Source of the DNA: Saprospiraceae bacterium | Lineage (GTDB): Bacteria > Bacteroidota > Bacteroidia > Chitinophagales > Saprospiraceae | DNA: 64,000 bases | Direction of reading: 5' to 3' | NCBI GenBank assembly: GCA_016722285.1 | Contig: JADKGI010000009.1 | Span: 158,459 to 222,458, forward strand | Part shown: one piece after another, positions 28,724 to 38,711 of the stretch | Layout of the letters: each line of letters opens with the position of its first letter | Numbering within the stretch: position 1 is the first letter of the stretch | Made by a program: the position numbers and the translations under genes | Notes under the pieces: model-generated | What the model saw: the letters and a program-made list of their open reading frames with translations, nothing else | The model's database searches: none | Told to the model about the DNA's origin: nothing

Positions 28724-31490
28724 ATGTTAAAGATGAACCTAAAATTAATAATCCTTCATTTAGTTTTTTCGTGTTCAGTCTGTGCTTTGCAAGCACAGAC
28801 CGGAATTATCAAGGGTAATGTAAAAGACGCTAAGTCGAATGATGCCATGATCGGTGCTACCGTGATGATTGATGGCACTCAATTGGGCACAATTACTGAT
28901 TTTGATGGAAATTTTGTGATTCCGGAAGTAAAAGCCGGTGTTTGCAAAGTAATCATTTCTAGTATCGGATATGCTAATACTGAAATTGAATATGTAAGAG
29001 TAGAAGCATATAAATCTACTATTATCAATTCTTCACTGATAGAAAGCAGTCAGATTATTGAAGGCGTTGAAGTCACTGCTCAGAGGAAGACAGGAAGTGA
29101 TGTTTCAGTCGTGTCAGAAATCAGACAACTTGCTAATATTGCGGTTGGAGTATCTTCACAACAAATTACCAAGACGCAGGACAGAGACGCATCTCAGGTT
29201 GTGAGAAGGGTACCCGGAGTATCTATCTTCGATGATAGATTCATTGTAGTAAGAGGGCTCAATGAAAGATACAATACTGTTTTACTTAATGATATTATCA
29301 CACCTTCGACAGAAGTTGATGAAGTCATTCTCATTTGATCTTATACCAAGTTCTGCTATCGACAGGATGATGGTTTACAAATCACCTTCTGCGGATCTTC
29401 CTGGTGATATCGCTGGGGGCGCAATAAAAATATATACAAAAACAGTACCTGATGGTGATAATGTTTCAATGGGTTTTACAATTGGTTATAGAGGAAATGC
29501 TACCGGATCAAATGTAGTGGATTATACAGGAAGCAATCTTGATGGCATTGGATTTGGAAGCAATTACAGAAATCTTCCTTCCAGTTTTCCATCTACCAAA
29601 AGTGTAATCGTTAATGCTGGTACTGAAGCAATGATAGAAAACTTCAGAAACTTAAATCCTTACTACAGTGCACAAAGCAGAACAGTCTCCCCTGACTATA
29701 GAAGTAATATTAATCTGAGTAAAAGATTTTTCATTGGAGACAAGGAACTAACCACCATATCTTATATCAACTACTCAAATACCCATACATATCAACAAGT
29801 GCTGCAAAACAGATTCCTATATGATGAGTCTGTTGCCAATACTTTTCATGACGACAATTATACTAATAATGTAAGATTGGGGGCTATGTCCAATTGGTCA
29901 CTCATACTGAATCCAAGAAATAAAATAGAATTCAGAAATATATTCAATCAACTTGCAACAAAAGAGACGGTCATCAGATCAGGCGAACTGTTTGAAAACA
30001 ACCTTGAAGTTTCTAACCAATCATTCAGATATGAACAGAAAAGTATTTTATCAAGTCAACTTAGCGGTACTCATGAGTTGTCGGAAAAGACAAGGTTTAA
30101 ATGGATCGGGGGATTTGGATATACCAGACGGTCAGAGCCTGATTTCAGAAGATTTTCATCATCCAGAGAATTAGGGTCAGATGGAGATTTTAAAATTGAT
30201 TTGCAACAATTTGAATCCCCCACCTTACAACAAGCAGCAAGGTTCTGGTCTAATATGGATGAGTTTGTGATCACAGGAACTGCATCATTGGACAAAGTTA
30301 TTGGAACTAAACATAGTGACAATGACAAAAATAAGATCTTGAAAATGGGATTCTATTCGGAATATAAGGACAGATATTTTAAAGCCAGATGGTTTGGTAT
30401 TGTCAACCCTAACAGGGTAGGGTATGCCATTACAGGTCAAAAGCCGGAAGACTTTTTCTCCAAAGACAATCTACGTGCATCAAGGGTTTTTTATTCTGAA
30501 GGAACCAATTTTGATGATAAATATACCGCTCAAAATATGCTAAACGCAGCTTATGTAAGTTTATACCTTCCTTTTAACGATAGATTTAACGCTACCATAG
30601 GCATGAGAGGCGAGTACAACGAACAAATGTTGCAGAGTCGTGAGCGCGGTGGTGGACAAAAAGTGGATGTTGATAATGCTATCTTAAGCCCAATGCCTTC
30701 TTTGAATGCAACATACAAGATCAATGAAAAAAACCTTTTGAGATTTGGATATGGAACTACAGTTAACAGACCTGAGTTTAGGGAATTAGCTCCATTTACA
30801 TATTACGACTTTATATTTGATGTATCCAGGAGAGGTAATAAAGACATTAAAGTAGCAACGATCCATAATTTTGATCTGCGATATGATTTTTATCCTTCAA
30901 AGGGAGAACTCATCACGTTAGGAGTTTTTCATAAGAAATTTCATAATCCAATCGAAGCTGCTATTTTCTATAATGGAAGTACAGTAGCTTTTACCGTAGC
31001 TAACTCAGAATCAGCTACTTCGTCCGGTATCGAACTGGAAGTAAGAAAAAATATCTCCAGTAAATTAATGATTTTATTTAATGCTTCTCTTATTAACAGC
31101 AACGTTGTAGTGAGTGGACTTAGTGATTATAACAGATTCCTTCAGGGACAATCACCATACATGATTAATGCAGGACTGTTCTATTCAATTCCAGAATCTG
31201 GTATCCAGGCAAATGTTTTATATAATATAGTCGGTAAGAGAATTTATGTCATTGGAGACAATGTAATCAGCGCAAATGTTTTCGAAATGCCGAGAAATGT
31301 CCTGGATGTAAACATTTCCAAGACTATGGGAAATATAGAAATAAAAGCAGGGGCACAAGATATCCTCAATCAACCATTCAGATTGATACAGGATACCAAC
31401 AGGGATAATAAAATAACTGACACCGATGGAGTATTTCAGGAATTCAGACGTGGGTCTAATTTTTACCTGAGTGTGAATTTTAAGTTTTAA
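28724..31490 (+). CDS. TonB-dependent receptor, probable phosphate-starvation outer-membrane transporter (one frameshift)
   Basis: This is an outer-membrane receptor of about 922 residues. A signal peptide ends at ALQAQ. A carboxypeptidase-regulatory-like domain (~26-110) begins GIIKGNVKDAKSNDAMIGAT. The plug (~125-270) contains DASQVVRRVPGVSIFDDRFI with VRGLNERYNTVLLND. The barrel ends in a C-terminal FYLSVNFKF. The frame changes near 29319-29328 (a 2-base loss or 1-base gain), after which SFSFDLIPSSAIDRMMVYKS continues the plug. The next gene encodes a beta-rich lipoprotein and not a SusD. The Pho-box-like repeats upstream and the facing PiT gene suggest uptake of a phosphorus compound. That role is inferred from context. 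Confidence 0.88.
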
Positions 31491-31576
31491 TTGAAATAAT
31501 GCTTCAGGATCTTCTGTCAGACTTTTTTAAGTGTAAATCAATAATTTAATTAATAAACCATTAAAAAATTTTCAAA

Positions 31577-32896
31577 ATGAAATTCAGTTTAAAATTATTT
31601 ACATTTTTAATTTTTACAGCTGGCCTGATCTTGTCTTCATGCGGAAGAGATGAGGATACAACTGATGTAATTGTTCCGGGTGAGAATTTAACCATCAAAG
31701 GCAGCATCACAACCAATACTACCTGGGCAGCAAAAAACAAATATCTTTTAGAAGGTTTTGTTTATGTTGAAGCAGGTGCTACTCTTACAATAGAACCGGG
31801 TACAATCATAAAAGGCGATAAATCTACCAAAGCTACCCTCATCGTAAAACCAGGTGCAAAGATTATAGCCGAAGGTACAGCAAGCAAGCCCATTGTATTT
31901 ACGTCAAACCAACCCAAAGGATCCAGAAATTACGGAGATTGGGGTGGTGTCATCTTACTTGGTAAAGCGAAAGTCAATAAAAACCCTGCCACCATTGAAG
32001 GGGAAAATATATCTACCTTCGGAGGAATTGATGAGAATGACAACTCCGGTATAGTTAAGTATGTTAGAATTGAATTCGGTGGAATTGCTTTTGAGACGGA
32101 TAAAGAAGTTAACGGATTGACATTCGGTGGAGTGGGTAAAGGTACTACTATTGACTATGTTCAGGTGTCATATTCAGGTGATGATAGTTATGAATGGTTT
32201 GGGGGCAATGTAAATGCAAAGCACCTGATTGCCTTTAAAGGTCTGGATGATGACTTTGATACTGACTGGGGCTTTTCGGGCTTTGTTCAGTATGGGTTTT
32301 CATTGCGGGACCCCAAAGTAGCAGATCAATGTACATGCTCTGATTCCAATGGTTTTGAATCTGACAATGATTCAGTCGGCTCGGATGCCACACCACAGAC
32401 AAGTTGTAAATTTGCGAATACAACTATTATCATTGCAGAAGGTACACCTGATCCCAAATTCAGGTCAGGCTATAGATTAAGAAGAAATTCTGCATTATCC
32501 GTTTATAATTCACTGGTTGTAGGCGCATATCCCAAAGGTGGATTTGAATTGGGTGATGTTGCTACTCAGGCTAATTTTGCCGCCGACAGATCAGATTTCA
32601 GAGGCTTGATAATGGCTGGAATGAGTAAAGGCATAGTCTTGGGTGATGAAGGAAAACTTAAAGAAGCAGCCAGGAAGAATTCATTTGGAGTAGATCCTGC
32701 AACTTTGGGATTAAACGCCAATTATAAGGCTGTTTCCGGAAAACCAGGCTTATTGCCTGTAGCAGGATCAATACTTTTAAATGGAGGAGCTACGCTTCCA
32801 GCAGGTTTTGAAGCAACTAATTTTGTAGGTGCTTTCGGTACTATCGACTGGACTGACGGTTGGGCAAACTGGGATCCACAAAATACAGACTATTAA
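31577..32896 (+). CDS. lipoprotein with beta-helix-like repeats, partner of the TonB receptor
   Basis: This is a 439-residue lipoprotein with lipobox LILSSC (lipidated C22) followed by acidic residues, as in surface-exposed Bacteroidota lipoproteins. From about residue 40 it has beta-strand-rich repeats: WAAKNKYLLEGFVYVEAGAT, LTIEPGTIIKGDKST, LIVKPGAKIIAEGTASKPIV and WGGVILLGKAKVN, which suggest a beta-helix. Later come acidic loops (GLDDDFDTDWGF) and a CTCSDSNGFESDND stretch that could bind a metal ion. I do not know an established function. It lies 86 bp after the TonB receptor and before a strong terminator, so it is the second gene of a putative phosphate-regulated operon. It may be an accessory binding protein, standing where SusD would be. 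Confidence 0.82.
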   Translation: MKFSLKLFTFLIFTAGLILSSCGRDEDTTDVIVPGENLTIKGSITTNTTWAAKNKYLLEGFVYVEAGATLTIEPGTIIKGDKSTKATLIVKPGAKIIAEGTASKPIVFTSNQPKGSRNYGDWGGVILLGKAKVNKNPATIEGENISTFGGIDENDNSGIVKYVRIEFGGIAFETDKEVNGLTFGGVGKGTTIDYVQVSYSGDDSYEWFGGNVNAKHLIAFKGLDDDFDTDWGFSGFVQYGFSLRDPKVADQCTCSDSNGFESDNDSVGSDATPQTSCKFANTTIIIAEGTPDPKFRSGYRLRRNSALSVYNSLVVGAYPKGGFELGDVATQANFAADRSDFRGLIMAGMSKGIVLGDEGKLKEAARKNSFGVDPATLGLNANYKAVSGKPGLLPVAGSILLNGGATLPAGFEATNFVGAFGTIDWTDGWANWDPQNTDY

Positions 32897-32946
32897 TTAA
32901 AAAAATCCCTATACTGGAGAGCTTTTATTTTGTATAATTGGATGAT

Positions 32947-32977
32947 AGAGTTGGTGGAAACACCAACTCTTTTTTTT
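32947..32977 (+). terminator. strong terminator of the TonB-lipoprotein operon
   Basis: A perfect 10-bp stem AGAGTTGGTG/CACCAACTCT with GAAA tetraloop (32947-32970) is followed by seven T. The remaining sequence up to the PiT gene stop at 33257 (about 280 bp) shows nothing I can assign. Confidence 0.92.
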
Positions 32978-33256
32978 GTCATTGGGTTTTGACTTTAAAA
33001 ATAGGTTTAATGGACATTTTTGATGCTAAAATCCTCAGGAACACCGATAAACATTAGCTTTGGGGCAAATCAAAGATCACTAATCAAGAAAGTATTTTTA
33101 CTGTAGTGGTTCTAAAACCACAAATGCTCGAATTGGATGGCAGCACAGCAGAATAATAACCCGCAATTTTCTATTTTAATGTACATCATTCCTACTTCTA
33201 AATTTTTAAAGGAAGGATTAATCTTATTTTGTGAATTGAAGTGTTAGCAACTTGAA

Positions 33257-35737
33257 TTATCTGGTTCCCAAAGGACTTTGTCCCTTAGCCAATCTGTGAA
33301 GAAGTTTGGAAAATCTGACAGATATGGCCACAAGGTCCTTTGTTTCCAAGAGTAGGTCCAGAAAGATATTGGTATTTTTAAAACCATATTCCTTTCGGGC
33401 TATTCCTTCAACCTGGTGAGAGAGGGCATTTTCTATATTATCAAAAATTGATCTCTTACCAGCCCGCACATCATTGATATCATCATAGTTGTGCATGTCC
33501 AGTGAATTGGATATGTTGATAAGATAACTTATTACTTCAATTTCTATATTCCTAATTGTATCGATTTGATGGTCAAAAAGTGGTTTGTGTGAATTCTTTA
33601 CATGAGTATCAATGGAGGTTATTATTGATCCCAGAGATTGCAAAATATCTTGCATCATATCATTACTGAGTATATAAAGCTGGGCTGTCTGTTTTTCGGA
33701 AAGCTTTGATTTCTTAATCGCTTTAAAAAGATTATTCTTGATGTCAGAATAAAAAACTACGAGATCAAGGTATATAGTTGAAGCTTTGTTAATACTTGTT
33801 GCATCTTCATTGAGAAGGCCATTTATTGCTGCAGTATATGCTTCTCCTATTCTGGTAATACTTTCTCCGATTTTTTTAGCTGTTTTATGAAAAGCTTTAT
33901 CTGTGGTGAGATCAATAGAATTCAAAACCTGTTCTGAAATTTCTTTTCTGGTTTGGGACTTCCTGTGTTTATAATTCGTGTACAAAATAGTTGATAATAA
34001 AGTAGCCAACATAAGAATTAGCCCCACTAATTTAAAATTGAGCAAAATTATCGCTACTACAGCTGCCGTAAGAAATGCAATAATAGCCGTCATAAACCAT
34101 CCTACTATTACATTGATCACTCCGGCAATCCGGTAAGTTGCAGATTCTCTACCCCAGGCTCTGTCAGCCAACGACGAGCCCATAGCCACCATAAAAGTTA
34201 CGTAAGTGGTGGACAAGGGAAGTTTTAAGGATGTACCCAAAGCGATCAGCATACTGGCAAGTGTGAGGTTGACTGAAGCACGCACCAGGTCAAATGCCGG
34301 CACTTCAGACTCTTCAGGATGAGATACAGGTATAAATTGGCTGTTTATTCTATTTTGTATGGATAAAGGGACTATATGTTTAAATCTTGAAAATAATACC
34401 ATACTCTGATGTACAATAGTTCGCGACAGTGCATTCGACGAGAACTTTTCTTCGGTCTCATTCTGTGTACCCAGTTTAACTTCCGTTTCAGTGACAGTTC
34501 TGGCTTTTTTAGAAAACCAAAGTGTGAGGACCATAATCAGACCTGACAATAACAAATACATATAGGGGGTCTGGATTGGAAATTTAAGCCCGGACATCAT
34601 GTAAGTCCCCGCTGAAAGTGACCCACCTGCTGCTTCATTAGCTACCTGAAACATTTCTACAGATTGCCATCCCGCCAGAGGAACCCCAATGAAATTTACC
34701 AAATCGTTTCCGGCAAATGCCATTGCCAAACTGAAGGTACCTGCAAATACCACCAATTTCAATGGATTGTAATGGTAGCGATACAGCACACTGAATATGA
34801 TAAGCCAGAAAATGAAAAATATGGACAAAAAAGAGACAATATTCTTCTTAATAAAAATTACCACAGATTTGATATCATGGTTGCCAAAGAAGACTTCGTA
34901 TTCTGTTTCACCGGTTTTGTCATTTGTTTTTTTACTAAATGAAATGTTTTGAGTCTGAAAGTCTTTTAATACAAAACTAAGTTCCAGATTTAATGTATCA
35001 GATGATCCGGGATTGACTGATTTTATGTAATTTACCAGCTCTTTCCTGGTTAGATTTTCGGTTGAATAGGTCGATTTCAGTCCTTTATAGACCAAAAAGT
35101 AACTAAGGGCTACCATAGCCACAGATGCCCATATAACTCCTACATACTTTAGTCTTTTTTTGTAGTGGAAGCTAAAAAGTATGCGTGATCCCCACATTAC
35201 TAATGTACCAAAGAAGAAGGCAATTAAGACAGAAAGAAATATGCTGGAAATAATGGTATTGGTTTTACTCCAATTTATAAAACCTATTACCGTATTACCG
35301 GGTTCGTCGATATTGAACAGGTAGTTTAGTGGTAAATTTCCTGACATAACCTTATAGCCAGCCACTATGATAGATGCTCCAAGCAGTTCGAATATTATTG
35401 ATACAGTGGTAGATGTGGGAAGTCCTATTGTATTGAATGCATCCAGTAAAAAAATGTCCGTAAGCATAACAGAAAGAAAGATAATCATTACATTTTCGAG
35501 TGAAAAGTATTCAGGATTGAAAATGCCTTCTCTGGCTATTTCCATCATGCCTGCAGATGAGAGTGCCCCAACAAAAATTCCTGCTGTGGCTATCCACATT
35601 ATTGTACGAAAGGGAGCCACTTTAGAGCCGATAGCAGAATTGAGAAAATTTACTGCGTCATTACCTATACCCACAATCAGGTCGGATACAGCCAATATCG
35701 CCAATATGACGACTCCTATGATTATAAATAAATCCAA
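33257..35737 (-). CDS. PiT-family inorganic phosphate transporter with PhoU-like C-terminal domain
   Basis: This 826-residue inner-membrane phosphate permease has the two inverted PiT signature repeats: DLIVGIGNDAVNFLNSAIGS (residues ~19-38) and, in the second half, AFAGNDLVNFIGVPLAG. Between them lies a soluble insertion (~230-300). The C-terminal ~230 residues (KAFHKTAKKIGESITRIGEA and onward) are soluble, helical and PhoU-like, as in many Bacteroidota PiT proteins, and may regulate transport. Cation-coupled uptake is the family mechanism. A pair of 11-bp Pho-box-like repeats lies 77-98 bp upstream, similar to those before the TonB receptor operon that this gene faces. Start: ATG at 35737, directly before the first membrane helix. 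Confidence 0.93.
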   Translation of the reverse strand: MDLFIIIGVVILAILAVSDLIVGIGNDAVNFLNSAIGSKVAPFRTIMWIATAGIFVGALSSAGMMEIAREGIFNPEYFSLENVMIIFLSVMLTDIFLLDAFNTIGLPTSTTVSIIFELLGASIIVAGYKVMSGNLPLNYLFNIDEPGNTVIGFINWSKTNTIISSIFLSVLIAFFFGTLVMWGSRILFSFHYKKRLKYVGVIWASVAMVALSYFLVYKGLKSTYSTENLTRKELVNYIKSVNPGSSDTLNLELSFVLKDFQTQNISFSKKTNDKTGETEYEVFFGNHDIKSVVIFIKKNIVSFLSIFFIFWLIIFSVLYRYHYNPLKLVVFAGTFSLAMAFAGNDLVNFIGVPLAGWQSVEMFQVANEAAGGSLSAGTYMMSGLKFPIQTPYMYLLLSGLIMVLTLWFSKKARTVTETEVKLGTQNETEEKFSSNALSRTIVHQSMVLFSRFKHIVPLSIQNRINSQFIPVSHPEESEVPAFDLVRASVNLTLASMLIALGTSLKLPLSTTYVTFMVAMGSSLADRAWGRESATYRIAGVINVIVGWFMTAIIAFLTAAVVAIILLNFKLVGLILMLATLLSTILYTNYKHRKSQTRKEISEQVLNSIDLTTDKAFHKTAKKIGESITRIGEAYTAAINGLLNEDATSINKASTIYLDLVVFYSDIKNNLFKAIKKSKLSEKQTAQLYILSNDMMQDILQSLGSIITSIDTHVKNSHKPLFDHQIDTIRNIEIEVISYLINISNSLDMHNYDDINDVRAGKRSIFDNIENALSHQVEGIARKEYGFKNTNIFLDLLLETKDLVAISVRFSKLLHRLAKGQSPLGTR

Positions 35738-35813
35738 AATGCGACCAAATTTTATATGGTTAGGATGCTAGAATAACACAAATTTTAAAATATTACCTGA
35801 CTTTCCACACTAT

Positions 35814-35835
35814 TGAATATTAAGTTAATGTTAAG
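35814..35835 (-). promoter_or_regulatory. Pho-box-like double direct repeat upstream of PiT
   Basis: On the minus strand, CTTAACATTAA (35825-35835) is followed directly by CTTAATATTCA (35814-35824), two units with the same 11-bp period and CTTAA(C/T)ATT core as the repeats at 28650-28682. No other such arrays were noticed in the window. The rest of the 360-bp gap to ygiQ is AT-rich with no gene. Confidence 0.55.
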
Positions 35836-36085
35836 TTTTTACTGCCCGATTTTAACAGGTATCTTTTGTAAGTGTTCCACAATTAACTTAGGGTTGTATT
35901 TCTTAATATTTATGCATGAAGGTAAATTATTATGGCAAAATATTAGAGATAGCAACACAATAAAAGTCACAATATTGATTCAGGAATAATTTATTCTATT
36001 TATTAACACCATCTCTGATATCCATAAACCTTTTGTTGATTTTGTCATTTCTGTGTTATTGTTCGCTTATTGTTAGATATTACCT

Positions 36086-36093
36086 TAATTTTG
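36086..36093 (+). promoter_or_regulatory. -7 element of ygiQ, suggesting a very short leader
   Basis: TAATTTTG matches TAnnTTTG exactly and ends only 4 bp before the ATG at 36098. Because this element is centred near -7, transcription would start at or within a few bases of the start codon. Confidence 0.5.
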
Positions 36094-36097
36094 CGCC

Positions 36098-38014
36098 ATG
36101 ATCAACGATAATTTAAGACCTGTTAGTGACTGGCTACCTATTACAAAAAAGGAAGTGGAAGCTAGAGGTTGGGACGAACTTGATGTGATCCTGATATCAG
36201 GTGATGCATATGTCGATCATCCAACATATGGCTCAGCAGTAGTAGGCCGTATCATCGAGAGCGAAGGATTTAAGATCGCCATCATACCTCAGCCCAACTG
36301 GAAAGATGATCTGAGAGACTTTAAGAAATTGGGCAAACCAAAATACTTTTTTGGTGTCACGGCAGGGTGCATGGATTCAATGGTCAACCATTATACTGCA
36401 AATAAACGACTGCGATCGACGGACGGATATACACCTGGAGGGGATGCTGGCTTCAGACCCGATTATGCGACAATCGTATATTGCAATATTCTTAAAAGTA
36501 TATATCCTGAAGTACCTGTACTGATTGGAGGTATAGAAGCATCTTTGCGTCGGGTGACGCATTATGACTATTGGTCCGATAAATTGATGCCATCAATCCT
36601 GGTTGATTCTAAGGCAGATATGCTGGTCTATGGGATGGGAGAACAACCACTGCGGCAATTATTAAAACTGGTTAAAAAAGGTGTGCCACTTACTTCGATC
36701 AAAGACGTGAATCAGATTGCTTTTCTGACAGAACAAGTACCTGATTCGAAGAAATGGAGTACAGTATCTTTAGCGAGTCATGAAGAATGTCTAAAGGACA
36801 AGCTCAGGTATGCTGCCAATTTTAAAATAGTTGAAGTAGAATCCAATAAATGGCAAGCAAACCGTATTGTCCAGGATGTAGCCGGTAAAAAGCTTGTCAT
36901 CAATCCGCCCTTTGTTACTATGACAGAGCAGGAAATGGATATGTCTTTTGACCTCCCTTATACCCGTATGCCACATCCGAAATACAATAAACGTGGCGCA
37001 ATACCTTCATATGAAATGATCAAGTTCTCGATTAATATGCATAGAGGTTGTTTTGGAGGGTGCAGTTTTTGTACTATTTCTGCCCATCAGGGCAAATTTA
37101 TTGCTTCCAGATCTGAAGCATCTATCATGAAGGAAGTGGATGAGATGACAAAGCATCCTGATTTTAAAGGGTATATATCAGATATCGGTGGCCCTTCAGC
37201 AAATATGTACAAAATGAAGGGTAAAGATGAAAGTATTTGCGCCAGATGTCAGGCACCAAGCTGTATTCACCCCGTTATTTGTTCAAATCTGGATGTTTCA
37301 CATAAAGCATTAACTGATATATATAAGAAAGTTGATGCTCATCCGGGAGTAAAAAAAGCATACGTAAGTTCAGGTATCCGATATGATCTATTGGTAGATG
37401 ATTTTAATAAAAATAATCAGGATGGGAACCATGAAGAGTATATGGAACAATTAGTCACAAAGCATGTCTGTGGAAGGCTGAAAGTTGCCCCCGAACATAC
37501 TGCTGATGCTACTCTAAAAATCATGCGAAAACCTTCTTTCAAATACTTTAAGAAGTTTAAAGAAAAGTTTGATGCTATTCAAACGAAGCATGGGCTTAAG
37601 CAGCCATTAATCCCATATTTTATCAGCTCACACCCGGGAACAACTGAAGAAGACATGGCTATTCTGGCTGCTGAAACAAAAGAACTTGGCTTTAAATTGG
37701 AGCAGGTTCAAGATTTCACGCCGACACCGATGACTGTTGCAACGGTGATTTATTACTCTGGGGTGCATCCATATTCGCTCCAGCATGTTGTCACTCCGAA
37801 AACTAAAGAAGATAAGTTAACTCAAAATAATTACTTCTTTTGGTACAAAGCCGAACTGCGAAACTGGATCAGAAGCAGGCTCAATAAACTAAACAGACCT
37901 GATCTGGTAATTCAACTGCTGGGTGAAGACAAACCTAAGCCCGGAAATACATGGCGCAAGAAGGGAAAGGCTGAATTTACTAAAAAAACAAATGGAGGAA
38001 AACCTGCCAAATAG
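36098..38014 (+). CDS. ygiQ: YgiQ family radical SAM protein
   Basis: This is a 638-residue YgiQ-type radical SAM protein. The N-terminal part (~1-300) has WLPITKKEVEARGWDELDV, then GDAYVDHPTYGSAVVGRIIE, as in the UPF0313 family. The radical SAM core has the cluster motif C318-x3-C322-x2-C325 (RGCFGGCSFCTISAHQGK). Later cysteines (ICARCQAPSCIHPVICSN) may hold a second cluster or zinc. The C-terminus is basic (KPGNTWRKKGKAEFTKKT). The substrate of YgiQ is not established. It stands alone, and its promoter element is so close to the ATG that the mRNA may be nearly leaderless. Confidence 0.95.
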   Translation: MINDNLRPVSDWLPITKKEVEARGWDELDVILISGDAYVDHPTYGSAVVGRIIESEGFKIAIIPQPNWKDDLRDFKKLGKPKYFFGVTAGCMDSMVNHYTANKRLRSTDGYTPGGDAGFRPDYATIVYCNILKSIYPEVPVLIGGIEASLRRVTHYDYWSDKLMPSILVDSKADMLVYGMGEQPLRQLLKLVKKGVPLTSIKDVNQIAFLTEQVPDSKKWSTVSLASHEECLKDKLRYAANFKIVEVESNKWQANRIVQDVAGKKLVINPPFVTMTEQEMDMSFDLPYTRMPHPKYNKRGAIPSYEMIKFSINMHRGCFGGCSFCTISAHQGKFIASRSEASIMKEVDEMTKHPDFKGYISDIGGPSANMYKMKGKDESICARCQAPSCIHPVICSNLDVSHKALTDIYKKVDAHPGVKKAYVSSGIRYDLLVDDFNKNNQDGNHEEYMEQLVTKHVCGRLKVAPEHTADATLKIMRKPSFKYFKKFKEKFDAIQTKHGLKQPLIPYFISSHPGTTEEDMAILAAETKELGFKLEQVQDFTPTPMTVATVIYYSGVHPYSLQHVVTPKTKEDKLTQNNYFFWYKAELRNWIRSRLNKLNRPDLVIQLLGEDKPKPGNTWRKKGKAEFTKKTNGGKPAK

Positions 38015-38711
38015 GTCGTTTTAGCCGTATTTTATAACTTAGATGTGGGGATTGAATTTTTTTCCTATGTTTGCAGGAATTACTCTTTAATTCTTTTTTT
38101 CAAATTGAATATCTAATTTGATCATTGCAATGGTTCTTATTAAAGTGCAATTACAAAGTAAAGATATACCTTTATTTTAGGGGTCATGACTTTCAAGCAG
38201 AATAAATCATATCAAAATATGTATCTCTGGTTTAAGGAAATATTAGAGTATTTTTAAATTTTTGTTGCTTTATAATCAATATCTTATGAACCTGACTTCA
38301 AAATAATCGCCTCGTTTAGTTCACTAAACTTGTTAATTTTTTTATTGTCAGAACCATAACCTATTGATTAGCAGCTAAGAAAATTTTTAAACATACTCTT
38401 TAAATATTTTAAAGATATTTTATTTTTGACTTGGAAATTGTCGTAGTTTACTCCGCATTTCGGCATAAGTTTGAGATAATTTTATTTCGCTTTTACTGAC
38501 TATAAAAAGCAATTTTATTTCGTATTACTGCTAATTATAAGTATATTTGTTAGTTGTTGGGGATATATTTTCCTGATGTTGCGAAATAAATGAGATAAAG
38601 TTGGTATAAAATTTAGACTCACAGAAATTTTATATTTATAATATGTATAAATCGGATGTTTAAGAACCAGACATCCGTTTTGGCAAATAAGATTGATACA
38701 ATTAAAAAAGT
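38015..38711. other. 697-bp intergenic region without recognisable genes
   Basis: AT-rich sequence with many stops in all frames. I see no tRNA, no strong terminator after ygiQ and no convincing ORF. It must hold the promoter for the oxidoreductase-methyltransferase-kinase operon, but no exact TAnnTTTG element is seen close to 38712. Confidence 0.4.

Noticed and set aside
29262..29338. Programmed frameshifting in the TonB receptor and other split genes
   Set aside because: No consistent slippery heptamer plus downstream structure is seen. The breaks occur in both directions across unrelated families, which fits sequence error better.
28724..32896. SusC/SusD glycan uptake locus
   Set aside because: The lipoprotein after the receptor is a strand-rich repeat protein, not the helical SusD type, and no glycosidase genes are nearby.
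35367..35771. 134-codon plus-strand ORF over the PiT gene start
   Set aside because: Antisense to clear PiT signature sequence, with no family resemblance of its own.
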